Assembly: GCA_028023455.1 (NCBI GenBank)
Contig: JAQFVV010012394.1
Coordinates: 30,284,385 to 30,348,384, forward strand
Length of the DNA: 64,000 bases
Source of the DNA: Epiperipatus broadwayi
Lineage: Eukaryota; Onychophora; Udeonychophora; Euonychophora; Peripatidae
Reading direction: 5' to 3'
Positions within the stretch are counted from its first letter, which is position 1. Each line of letters starts with the position of its first letter. Position numbers and translations under genes: made by a program. The notes below the pieces were generated by a model, which saw only the letters and a list, made by a program, of their open reading frames with translations, did not search any database and was not told where the DNA came from. Below are positions 38,667 through 49,869 of this stretch, piece by piece.

Positions 38667-40263
38667 TGTACCGGGTCGAACCGCTGAAACCACTTACTTA
38701 TATGTATATAAGTTTTGACCGGTTTCAAACTCCTTTCATATACATTTATAATCTTATAAATGATACGTGAATGAGCCGGCATGTTCGAGCAAAATGGGAG
38801 ATCTTATTGATAGCTTTAACTATCAACAATGGCCCATCTCGGCTGCTAGATTCAAACCCCTACTATCCAAATACTTTATTTGTTTCGGAGTAAACTCCCG
38901 GTGCCAGCTAGTCCAAAGGACTAACGTATTCGGGCAGTAGGCTCATAATCCAGCGCTCGAAATCATCCCATAAACTAGCCCAGTCTAATTTTAATCTGTA
39001 ATAAATTATACAAAAATTGGTGGTGGAAATAATTAATAAAAGGTTGGTAAGAAGAATTGACCGACAAATAAAGTTTAAGTTTAAAGATAATTTATTTTAC
39101 TTATCATTAATTAAGTTTTAAAGATAATTTGTTAACTAACATTAACGCATTATAAACATTTCTATAAATCCAATTTTAACACACGCACATTTTTTTTAAA
39201 ATTAACACATGATAATATATTTTAAGAAAAAAGCATAAATAATCTTTGACCTTTAAATCATTTCACATTCACAAACATAATACTAAAGCATTAATAGCAT
39301 TTGAAACTTACACACACATATCAATAGTTCATTTTATGTATGATAGAGTTCATATAATTTGAATCTTGAATATTTACGGATTACAGTGGTGACTACTATG
39401 TATAAATGATAATAATAAAATATATACCTAGGATTTTTTTTCTTGTCGTTGGCTGCTTCTGCTGCTTCTGATGGATTATATCTAACCGGTTAGATTTTGA
39501 CGATTCTTGAAGAGATTTTATGCGAATCCATTTGTTTTATTCTTGAAGACAGTTGAACGTTTGACGGAGGATTTCGGAGTTGTTATGAAGACATTATTTC
39601 ACAGGCAGGTTTTGATGATCTTGTTGGACAAAAAGGCTGGAGCACAAGCGTATATTTCCAAGGCTGCTCAACAGTGCATGTTGGTTTCTGTATACATAAT
39701 AGAAATTGTACTGAAACAAACTGTCACTGGAAACTAGACTGAATTGCAAACTCAAAACTAGCCTGTCCGATAAAATCTAGCTATTTATATCTGTGAATTG
39801 TTTTCGTTTTGATATCCTCCGGGAATAAGTGCAATAGGTGTTGTCGAAATTCCTTGATAACTAATCCTATGACAACGTGTTTTTTGATTGATTGTTTGAT
39901 TAGTAGTAGCTTTCATAAACGTATTGTTTTTATATCTTTAGTAGCCCACCACTGTGTTTTTAAATACATTTCATTTCAATTATTATTATTATTATTTTTT
40001 AATATTATTCTAACACGCATTTATCTTATTAATGAGCTAACATTTATTTCTATTTACCATCGCACATATCTACGCATTTATTCTACTAAACTGGAATGAA
40101 AAGAGATTTTTAACTTTTAATTTTTTTTATAGGAAAACTCCCTCTCCCCTCTTTAAAGTAATTAATTGTAACTTTTATTTCAAATTCTTTTTTCCGAAAG
40201 ATTTTGATAATAATTTTTATACAAAATTATTTTATATACATGTGCCAATTTGGCATTGGCACA
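38667..40263 (-). repeat. element B LTR2 (shared middle LTR)
   Basis: 1597 bp, nearly identical to LTR1 and LTR3. It serves as 3' LTR for the upstream unit and 5' LTR for the downstream unit. The antisense frame at 39507-39737 is intact here. Confidence 0.85.
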
Positions 40264-40268
40264 TTACA

Positions 40269-40278
40269 CCCCCTCTCC
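40269..40278 (-). promoter_or_regulatory. polypurine tract, internal region 2
   Basis: GGAGAGGGGG on the minus strand, five bases before the LTR2 start, identical to the tract at 35695-35704. Confidence 0.7.
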
Positions 40279-40279
40279 G

Positions 40280-41560
40280 ATTTAGAGTAAAATGCGTCAT
40301 TTTTGACCATTTTATCTCTTGCAGTTTTAATTGTTGACTGCAAAGATTTATTAATTTATTATTTTAGATAATTCCTACACATGTGTATACGTGCAGCATA
40401 ATTCTACACCTACTAATATTCTAGATATCGAGTTATTACTGAACTTGCTTACAGGGAATCTATAATAAATAAGTCCCTTTCTGCACTCATCATAAGGTGC
40501 AGCAGTACCAAGAAAATAACCAAAAAAGGATATCTGGATAAATTCATTTAAGATACACAGCATGAGATATCGTATTTACCGAATATTACCAGTGTATGTG
40601 CGCGTATATACACATGTATACTTACACACTCTTAATACACCTTAGATTGACTTTTATTTTTTTATTAATAATCTTCCAACCTTATTTTTAAATTTACACA
40701 AACAATATTTTACACTATTCATTTATATTCCAGTATTATTTATAAACCCTTAAGAAACATTATTTAAATATTTCTTTACACTAATCTTATAATATTGATT
40801 TTTAATCATTACGAACATTACTTTAAATATTAGTTTTAGGATACTATTTTTAAACCATTATTTTAACTTCTTTATCTATGAGCATGTATTCAGAAAAACT
40901 ATTTTTATTATATTACGCTCCATTATTTATTCAACTTTTATTAACTTGCGTATATTCAAAACTATTTTATTTTAATGTGCACGTACTCAGAAAAAAAAAA
41001 ACTGTTTTACTTTATTGCGATTCATTTGTTATGCAAATATCTAACTTTATTTTATTCTAGAAATCCCATTATCTTTTTCATTTATTTAATTCTACAAACA
41101 TTTTCATTTTGCTTGTCTATTTTGATTTTACACATTTTTTTTTGTTTAGGTCACGCCCCGCTATGTTCTAGACTTATGAGCTGGGATACCAATATCATCG
41201 ATAAGACATAATCGAGGGTTTTGACATAAATCGTTTTATCGTTGCTTTAACATTTTAAAAACTCTAATATTATTATTTATTTACTGAGACAACCTTTAAT
41301 CATTTTTAATTATTCAACTAACTTGATACTCGTTTTTTCATTTATTTCATTAAACTTTGTTAAACATTTTCCATTATTCCGAGTCCATGGTCGTTAATAA
41401 CTAGGTCAAGCCAGCGAATCTGACAGATTAATATTTTTAATTTTTGTCTGGCAGTTCTTTATCATATTTTTTTTCTGCATATATCCACTCATGCTGGGGG
41501 ATTGAGAATCACCCCTGGGCCTTTCCTTAAATCTAGTACGAGAGATGTCAGGATTGCTGT
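40280..41560 (-). other. element B internal region 2 downstream of gag, no pol
   Basis: Counterpart of 35710-36990, same order and nearly the same sequence. No pol motif found. Confidence 0.6.
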
Positions 41561-41567
41561 CGGTTCT

Positions 41568-42832
41568 TCAAAAGATTTTTGTTCTCTCGTGACTATTAGA
41601 ATAACGTCTCCTCCAGGGACTCCCCAAATTTGACCTATGTCTATATCTTATGGCGTTTACAGCTGTCTCTCTAAGTTCGGGTTTGAATCCTCTATCTCTC
41701 GTATCAAAAGTTGATCTAGCTCTGTTGAAAGTGCTCAACACTTCCGCCATTTGTTCCACTATTTTCCTTTCAGTTCCTATGAGCATTTGCTCGACATTAT
41801 GAGGAAAACTATGGCGGACTATCCTGATGATTTGTTGTTCAGATAGTGGGTCTTCTGTCAAAGAGTGTAATTTCACCACTTGCCTTCTAAAAAAAGAAAC
41901 AAATGGTTCACCAGGTTGGATTTATCTTGTGAGATCTGGTGACAAAGATTTTCCTGATAATCTTTGTTCCAATAACTAGCTAAAACAGCACTTTTATATT
42001 CGGCAAAAGTGACGGGTTTTTTATATAAAGAGTCCCACCAAAATTGAGACCCCCCTTGTAAATGGCTACACGCTATTGTGATCATAGCCTCCTCATTGAA
42101 TTGATTTAGAGTGAAATAGCACTCCAAACTATTTAAATGCTCCATAGGAGCTTCACCTTGATGGCCAGAAAATATCCGTATTTTCAAAAACTCGTTCACA
42201 ATTGCCGGATTGTTTATAATGTGCGTGTTTGCACTCAAGTGGTCACACTGTTTTATTTCCATTTGTGAACCATTTTTACTATCATTTTGATTTACTTTCC
42301 AAGCTAAATCCATCATTCCGACTTTTATCTCTTCAATTACTTTTCTATCTTCTATCTTATTTTTTTCAATTGCTTGGTAAGCGGTCTCTATTTGATTTTC
42401 TACTTGTGTTTTAATCTCTTCTATTTCTTCCCTAATTTCTTCTTTTATTTTATTCTGTCCCATTTCGATCTGGTCCTTTAACTTTTCAAGCATTTCAGCT
42501 TGCCCTTCCAATTTACTCTTCATTTCATTATTTTGGTTTTAAAGCTCTTCAGCTATTTTTTTATATTCTTCGGCTGTTTCTTTTAGTTTTTCAAACATGC
42601 TAGTTAATAACACTATGACTTCCCTATTCTCTTCTTTTTGCTCAACCTCTTTTTTGTTTTTATCTTTTTGTTCCTCACTAGAGGCATTCTCTACTTCTTT
42701 TGCTTGAGTTTCTATTTTTTCTTCACTGGGCATCTTTTCTATTTCACTAGTTTCAGTTTTATTTTGTTCCTCGCTGGGAACATTGTCTGTTTTTTTACCT
42801 TGAGTCTCCATTTTAGGTTTATTTCTTGTCAT
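41568..42832 (-). pseudogene. gag: element B gag, copy 2 (nonsense and frameshift)
   Basis: The same protein as copy 1, starting at 42832. A Lys codon of copy 1 is a TAA stop here (near 42539-42541), splitting the frame into 97 codons and a second open part (42523-41873). This copy keeps the capsid centre intact (HLQGGSQFWWDSLYKKPVTF). One base is missing near 41917 relative to copy 1, so the tail (41879-41568, ending RRRRYSNSHERTKIF-like) is in another frame. The defects of the two copies lie at different places. Confidence 0.8.
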
Positions 42833-43204
42833 ATTTATAATTTTAAACTTTACTTTTTTATATTATTTTTCTTTAATATTATATTTTATTCACGCTCATA
42901 AGTTTACTAATTTCTATTTTATCGATTTCTTTCTAAACTGGAAATACATGCTGGCTCCCTTTGTCCGTTTATCCTACCTGATCTTAATGCTTTAACTCTG
43001 CCCAAACACCCAACTGTCATTTATTTAACAGAATGTAAATAGCACAAAATCTCTTTTCATTTAAAGAAGTAAGAAAAAAAAAATTTCGGTCAATTCTTTT
43101 TTTTTTAATTTAATACACTTTTACCTACGTAATTTAGATTTCTTAAAGTTTTTATTTTTAAACAAGAAACAAAGCATTTATTTACTGTTATTTCTTAGGT
43201 TCAG

Positions 43205-43226
43205 CCCCAAACGTTGGGTAAAGCCA
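43205..43226 (-). promoter_or_regulatory. putative primer binding site, internal region 2
   Basis: Same sequence as at 38641-38662, four bases inside the end of LTR3. Primer tRNA not certain. Confidence 0.45.
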
Positions 43227-43230
43227 TTTA

Positions 43231-44832
43231 TGTACCGGGTCGAACCGCTGAAACCACCCACTTATATGTATATAAGTTTTGACCGGTTTCAAACTCCTTT
43301 CATATACCTTTATAATCTTATAAATGATACATGAATGAGCCGGCATGTTCGAGCAAAATGGAAGATCTTATTGATAGCTTTAACTATCAACAATGGCCCA
43401 TCTAGGCTGCTAGATTCAAACCCCTACTATCCAAATACTTTATTTGTTTCGGAGTAAACTCCCGGTGCCAGCTAGTCCAAAGGACTAACGTATTCGGGCA
43501 GTAGGCTCATAATCCAGCACTCGAAACCATCCCATAAATTAGCTCAGTCTAATTTTAATCTGTAATAAATTATACAAAAATTGGTGGTGGAAATAATTAA
43601 TAAAAGGTTGGTAAGAAGAATTGACCGACAAATAAAGTTTAAGTTTAAAGATAATTTATTTTACTTATCATTAATTAAGTTTTAAAGATAATTTGTTAAC
43701 TAACATTAACGCATTATAAACATTTCTATAAATCCAATTTTAACACACGCACATTTTTTTTAAAAATTAACACATTATAATATATTTTAAGAAAAAAGCA
43801 TAAATAATCTTTGACCTTTAAATCATTTCACATTCACAAACATAATACTAAAGCATTAATAGCATTTGAAATTTACACACACATATCAATAGTTCATTTT
43901 ATGTATGATAGAGTTCATATAATTTGAATCTTGAATATTTACGGATTACAGTGGTGACTACTATGTATAAATGATAATAATAAAATATATACTTAGGATT
44001 TTTTTTCTTGTCGTTGGCTGCTTCTGCTGCTTCTGATGGATTATATCTAACTGGTTAGATTTTGACGATTCTTGAAGAGATTTTATGTGAATCCATTTGT
44101 TTTATTCTTGAAGACAGCTGAACGTTTGACGGAGGATTTCGGAGTTGTTATGAAGACATTATTTCACAGGAAGGTTTTGATGATCTTGTTGGATAAAAAG
44201 GCTGGAGCACAAGCGTATATTTCCAAGGCTGCTCAACAGTGCAGTTGGTTTCTGTATACATAATAGTAATTGTACTGAAACAAACTGTCACTGGAAACTA
44301 GACTGAATTGCGAACTCAAAACCAGCCTGTCCGATAAAATCTAGCTATTTATATCTGTGAATTGTTTTCGTTTTGATATCCTCCAGGAATAAGTGCAATA
44401 GGTGTTGTCGAAATTCCTTGATAACTAATCCTATGACAACGTGTTTTTTGATTGATTGTTTGATTAGTAGTAGCTTTCATAAACGTATTGTTTTTATATC
44501 TTTAGTAGCCCACCACTGTGTTTTTAAATACATTTCATTTCAATTATTATTATTATTATTATTTTTTTAATATTATTCTAACACGCATTTATCTTATTAA
44601 TGAGCTAACATTTATTTCTATTTACCATCGCACATATCTACTGCATTTATTCTACTAAACTGGAATGAAAAGAGATTTTTAACTTTTAATTTTTTTTATA
44701 GGAAAACTCCCTCTCCCCTCTTTAAAGTAATTAATTGTAACTTTTATTTCAAATTCTTTTTTCCGAAAGATTTTGATAATAATTTTTATACAAAATTATT
44801 TTATATACATGTGCCAATTTGGCATTGGCACA
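43231..44832 (-). repeat. element B LTR3 (5' LTR of the array)
   Basis: 1602 bp. The outer end TGTGCC (minus strand) abuts a (TA)n tract at 44833-44853, whereas LTR1 and LTR2 are preceded by the polypurine tract. This fixes the outer border of the array. Confidence 0.85.
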
Positions 44833-44849
44833 ATATATATATATATATA

Positions 44850-45015
44850 TATGTGGGAGATGATGATGTGGACCACTAGTTCAGCATGAAATATGTATAT
44901 TGGTGATCATTTATCTTTTTCACATGTATGTGGTCATGTGTGCCAGTATAGAGTGGATGGCTGAAGAAAGCTTGGAAGTCTGTTTTTCAAATCCTCTCTA
45001 ATTAAATTAGGATAA
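44850..45015 (+). repeat. SINE-like family 2 fragment
   Basis: Contains gtgggagatgatgatgtgga, gttcagcatgaaatatgtat, tggatggctgaagaaagctt and a B-box-like ending tttttcaaatcctc. It sits directly after the (TA)n tract that borders element B; a related fragment borders the other side of the array. Confidence 0.6.
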
Positions 45016-45316
45016 TAGTGAATAATTTGTTTTTATATATATATTGAAAGATATATGTATAGTTAGACAGATAATTAATTTCTGCCTAATGAAATATTAA
45101 TAAGAAGAAATAAAATAATCAAATAATGTTAAGTATGAGCAATATAACAAATATATACTAAAATTCTCTGATGACTATGGTATTGTCTATAACACAAACT
45201 GATTATATCGAGCGAGAATCTATGGAAAACACTCCCCACATATACTGGATTCAATTCCATAATAAATTTTAAAATCATCTGCCATTAAAATTTTTTAAAA
45301 AGCATAAGATTAATGA

Positions 45317-45385
45317 CCTCAGATTCAAGAAAATTTATCATCAGTGTTAAATAAACTCTGATAATAAATTATCTAGAATCTGAGG
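45317..45385. repeat. short imperfect hairpin
   Basis: cctcagattcaagaaaattt ... and its complement aaattatctagaatctgagg face each other across about 15 bp. Possibly a tiny MITE relic. Confidence 0.6.
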
Positions 45386-45604
45386 CTGTCAGTCTTATAA
45401 AAGTTTCTTTTGATATTAAAAGTAGGTATTTTTAAAATAAATTATGGGATTAACTGCTGTCTTGTATATATGTGTATGTTATGTTTAGACAATTTCCACT
45501 TTTGAAAATCTGTTTGTGTAATAGACAAAACTATGATTGTGAAAGAATTTTAGTATGTATTTGTTATATAGTTGGTACTTAACATTATTTGATTTTCTAT
45601 TTTA

Positions 45605-45740
45605 CATAGATAGATAGATGATGATAGATAGACAGGAAATAAATTAGAAAATAATTAGATTATACAGATGGTTAGATTAGATAGATAGATGGACAGATAG
45701 ATAGATTGATATCGAGACAGATAGGATGACACATAGGGAA
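45605..45740 (+). repeat. degenerate GATA-type microsatellite
   Basis: Scattered tagatagatag units with substitutions (gatagacagg, gatggacag), an old eroded array. Confidence 0.8.
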
Positions 45741-45749
45741 AGTAAATAG

Positions 45750-47165
45750 ATAAATGAAGAGAAAAGTAGATAGCTAAATTGGCAGTTACATATGCATGCA
45801 TGAAAATCTTACTCTAAAGATAAATTTAGTTGTACTACATTTTTTTTTAATTTTTGTTTATTTTTTAAATTTATATTATCATTACTGACTACCATTTGTT
45901 TTATATTTTATTGGCATTTATCTAATTAATGAATAGATTAATAATAATTGATATATAAGTTGATTATGCATAATTTATACTTATAAACATAAATTGGAAA
46001 TATATATATATGTCTGGTTGTGAAAACTTTTTTTTTACAAATTTTCTACTTTGATAGTATCAATTACTGAATACTATTAGTACAAACCTAAACTTTTTAT
46101 GTCTATTTATATTTCACTAAAATTAGATATAATTCAAAAGAGGTATTATATCAAATTTAGGATATTTTCAATAATAATTAATTATTAAAAAATAAACTAA
46201 AAAAATATGTTACACATTTAATTTATATAAAGAAAGAAAAAATTTATATCTGAGCCTTCATTAACATTTCCTTATTCATGTGTGAGTTGTCTGAATTCTT
46301 TATGAATAAAATATGGAAGAAAATGGAAACGTATTTGCCTTGTAAAAATAAAACTTTCAGATTAAATTAAAACTTATATTTCTTCTTGCCAAGCCACACT
46401 GTGAAAGATTCTATTGCTCTGTGAAAGAAGTGATTAAAATAAGATCATTTTTCCATCACCTGATTAGATCTGACATCTATGTACAAGAATAAAAATTAAA
46501 CAATTTTTTTTTCCTTTTGTAAATAAACTGTTAACTTAAAAAGACTGAATGAATATTCTCAGGGCTGATATTACAGAACAGGTACCATCATTTCACTTAG
46601 AACTTTGACCTTTCAGTGAAAAAGCTAATGATAATATCTGATATATAATATACTTGTGATATTTCAGAGCTTAACAAAAATAAGTTGATAAGATATTGTT
46701 TTGTCTAATAACTCTTCATACAAATCTGACATTTTTAATTTCATAATCCAGAGATATGATGAAAGGCTCACAATAATAAAGGAAGCTAGCCTTAATACAT
46801 TTATCCAATAAATTTTCTTAGCCAGGTCTTATATTAAAATCAGATTACAATCATAGCTGTATTTATCATATCTATAAATTGTAATAAATTAAGAGCTGTG
46901 ATTTTTGTACTCACAGTATAACATAAACATATCACAGAATTAATACCTAAATTATTATCTGCCAACAAAAGGACTAATCTATCATTAATACCTAATGAGT
47001 TTACATAGTAAATCCTAATGAATAGATGTTTGATTTTTCCTGCAAAAGTGCCAATTCAAAATCAGTGCATTTATTACATAGAAACATGGTTGATCTATCA
47101 AACATTTTAAGGCACTAAGATGCCTACATCACAAGTTTCAACATGAAATGTGAGTGTGTTTTGTA
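45750..47165. other. AT-rich non-coding stretch
   Basis: No gene or named repeat recognised. Confidence 0.5.
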
Positions 47166-47169
47166 CTTT

Positions 47170-47330
47170 AACCTACAATTGAACAATACATTAATACACA
47201 ATTTTGTTTTAAATTGCATAAAATTGCTACTAAAATTTTTTTGTAATAATTCAAACTTTGCTTCACAGTAAAGAAAAGAAACTATTACTAAAAATTGGCA
47301 TGACATCATGAAATTTTTGAAAGAGTTTTA
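47170..47330 (+). pseudogene. mariner transposase N-terminal remnant
   Basis: The plus strand reads IEQYINTQFCFKLHKIATKI starting near 47175, then breaks up. This is the conserved beginning of mariner transposases (EQR..IKFCFKLGKTATET). Only the first helix-turn-helix is left. Confidence 0.6.
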
Positions 47331-47639
47331 AAAAAAGTTTTTTATAGTAAAGGATAAGTAAATAAACTAATAACTGCAATTATTACATAGTCTGAATTGA
47401 TAAGCATTATAAATGACAAAGTAGAACATACTATTAAATCTATGAAAAAAAAAAAACTTCAAGAAATGATGAAATTATTTTTATTAATAATCAAAAAAAA
47501 AAAAAAAAGCAGAAGGAAGAAGTATAAAACTTGTTGGAAGAACTATATATCAAATGTAAATAATAAAGATATATCACATAATTGGATAAATACATAAGTA
47601 ATAGTGTAATAAATTGTTTTTCTCTTCAACAGGGTTAAA

Positions 47640-47945
47640 AATAAAAATGAAGGAATGTCAGTATTCTGGGACCACCAAGCAGCTTAAGGCCATGTATTCA
47701 AATCCAGTTCTGCCCAAATAATTTGTACAGAGAAGAGTTATGCCAAAAGAAAAGTTAAAGAAGCTTTTTACATAGCAAATGATCTCAGTGCCATTAATAG
47801 AAGAGAGGCATGCTTTGCTCTCTCCAAACAATGGACTAATTAGAATTCAAACTCATTTGCACATGTGTACAATAAATCACAACACTTTTCATTCACAAAG
47901 CTAAGAGTATGAGATTCGAACATTAAATCTCGAAAGCCATAAGCA
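47640..47945 (+). repeat. possible SINE-like fragment
   Basis: ccatgtattcaaatccagtt resembles a box B, and gagattcgaacattaaatct near 47910 is another. No full tRNA-like head was found. Confidence 0.25.
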
Positions 47946-47949
47946 GACC

Positions 47950-49620
47950 TATAGCTTCACTATTTAATGTGAAAAAAGTCGCAGATTTATAATTATAAGT
48001 AATAGTGATATTTAAAAAAAGTGGTAAAGAAGATATTAGAAATTACAAACCTTTCAGTTTTCTGTCAGTTGTATTCAAAGTCTTTACCAAAATAATTACT
48101 ACTCATTCACAGCAAATTTTGGATATAAATCAAAATAAAAGAAGAAACTGGATTTGAAAGTGGTTTAAGCATAATGGACTATATACCCAAGCATTGGCAA
48201 AAGTTATATAAAAAAACAATGAATATGAATTGCCATTATGCTTTGGATTTATAGATTAAAAAAAGACATGATTTTAAAAGAATTTTCACAATAAATAAGA
48301 TTGTAGATTGTCAAGATATATATATAGAACAAAGATATTGCCATATTTTGAAAAAAATATTTATCGAAATACAGGAGGGAATATTAGATTACTTGATCCA
48401 CATTAAGAAACTTAACATTGATAATGATGTTTCTTAACTCCAAAACTTTTTCCAGCACTTTTTCAAGAAGCATTTTTAGCTAAAGGTGTGAATTTCACTC
48501 AGTCTAACTATTTATATTATGATAATTTTATATCAAACAGATTAATTTTAATTAACAAAGTTAAGATTTTTTTATTATTTAAAACATTGTAACACATATT
48601 TAAATGACAAATATGTAAATGCAAGCAATCATTTATATATATGTTTATAACGTTTCAAACCATTGTTTATATAGTAACAACTGTATATTAAATAAGTGGG
48701 CGTATATGCCATTTACGGCAACAGCAGTTATTTAAATGACGATTTTAAACGTTATGTTTCAAAAGGTGTATATGCACTAAAATATTAAATAAGATTTTTA
48801 TTCTGCATTTAAAAATTAAAGATCAATAAAAACCATAATTACATTAATAGAAGTTTCAATTTAAATTGTTAAATTTTAGTCACAGCTGGTAGGTTTATTT
48901 AAAATAAGTCAATTTAGCATTGTGAGTTGCAAAGCAGAGCATCTCAGAAAGCAAAAGTCATTTACGAAGATAAAGTTTTAATGTGAAAACTGAAATAAAT
49001 TATACGAAGATAGCTTCTTAATATAAATTGCTAATTTGTTTATTGCCACTTAATTTAAAGTCAACAAACTTTTTACTTGTAAAATATTGTGTACTTTTTA
49101 AAATTTTATTTACGTATTATTTTTTAGTAGAATAATACAATATATTATGTAAATTCGTAAATAATCGATTTAGTTTTAAATTTAAATTTCTTGTCTATGC
49201 AATTAAAACTATATTAAAGTTCTTTAGAATTTAATATATTGTAATTTAAACATACACACATATATAAATATAGTAAGAGATACAAACAGAGTCGGTTCAT
49301 TCATTGTTAATAGTAATAAGACAATCCATAACGATCGAAACCTAATCCATAATCACAGGTTGGTGCCCTTTTATATGCACCGGAATACATTTGTGCACGA
49401 AGAGATAGCAGAAATTTACTTGTATTTGAAGAAGGTGCCAATAATTATGTAATAACTATATAAAGTATAAACATCAAAAGTAGAAATCACAAAAATACCA
49501 CTAATTGAAATGTAAGCAAAAAGGTAACACATTAGCTATCTAATTAAAATGGCATGATTACATGACAATGATTTATGTTTATTTGGTATGTACTTGTTTT
49601 GAATATATATACTATGACAT
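47950..49620. other. AT-rich non-coding stretch
   Basis: No gene or named repeat recognised. A slightly GC-richer patch at 49290-49400 has no open frame. Confidence 0.5.
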
Positions 49621-49625
49621 TGTTA

Positions 49626-49838
49626 GTCATATAATATCTTAAAACAGGCAAAACTCTCCATACAGTAGTGTCACTCAGTGCAAGCCAGAGTAATCAATGG
49701 ATGACAGAAGGCTTGTGCATCCATTGATTACTCTGGCTTGTACTGAATGGCACTACTGTATGGAGAGTTTTGTCTGTTTTAATATCAGTTATGAGCAGGC
49801 ATAAGAAATGGTGATCATGTGTAGTGGTCATATAATAT
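49626..49838. mobile_element. minimal fold-back MITE, family 1, copy c
   Basis: Almost only the two terminal arms remain: aaaactctccatacagtagt ... caatggatg, then about 15 bp, then the reverse complement to tggagagttttgtctgtttt. It lacks the core present in other copies. A 12-bp direct repeat gtcatataatat flanks it (49626-49637 and 49827-49838), which could be a target duplication. Confidence 0.8.
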
Positions 49839-49869
49839 TATCAATGATAATTATATAATAACATCTATT

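Larger units (their letters stand above)
34098..44832 (-). mobile_element. tandem gag-only LTR retroelement array (element B)
   Basis: Three LTRs alternate with two internal regions on the minus strand, with a unit length of about 4.57 kb. The order in element direction is LTR3, internal 2, LTR2, internal 1, LTR1. The copies are nearly identical, so the array is best explained by unequal recombination between LTRs or by a recent insertion dimer. Each internal region (about 2.97 kb) has a primer-site-like sequence, one gag and a polypurine tract, but no pol. Left border is tatatat, right border atatatatat. Confidence 0.85.

Noticed and set aside
22218-44832. Endogenous retrovirus with env
   Set aside because: No pol, no envelope-like frame with signal peptide and membrane anchor; only gag is present.
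47397-47597. 66-codon Lys-rich frame
   Set aside because: Poly-A-driven composition, no domain, no homologous copy.
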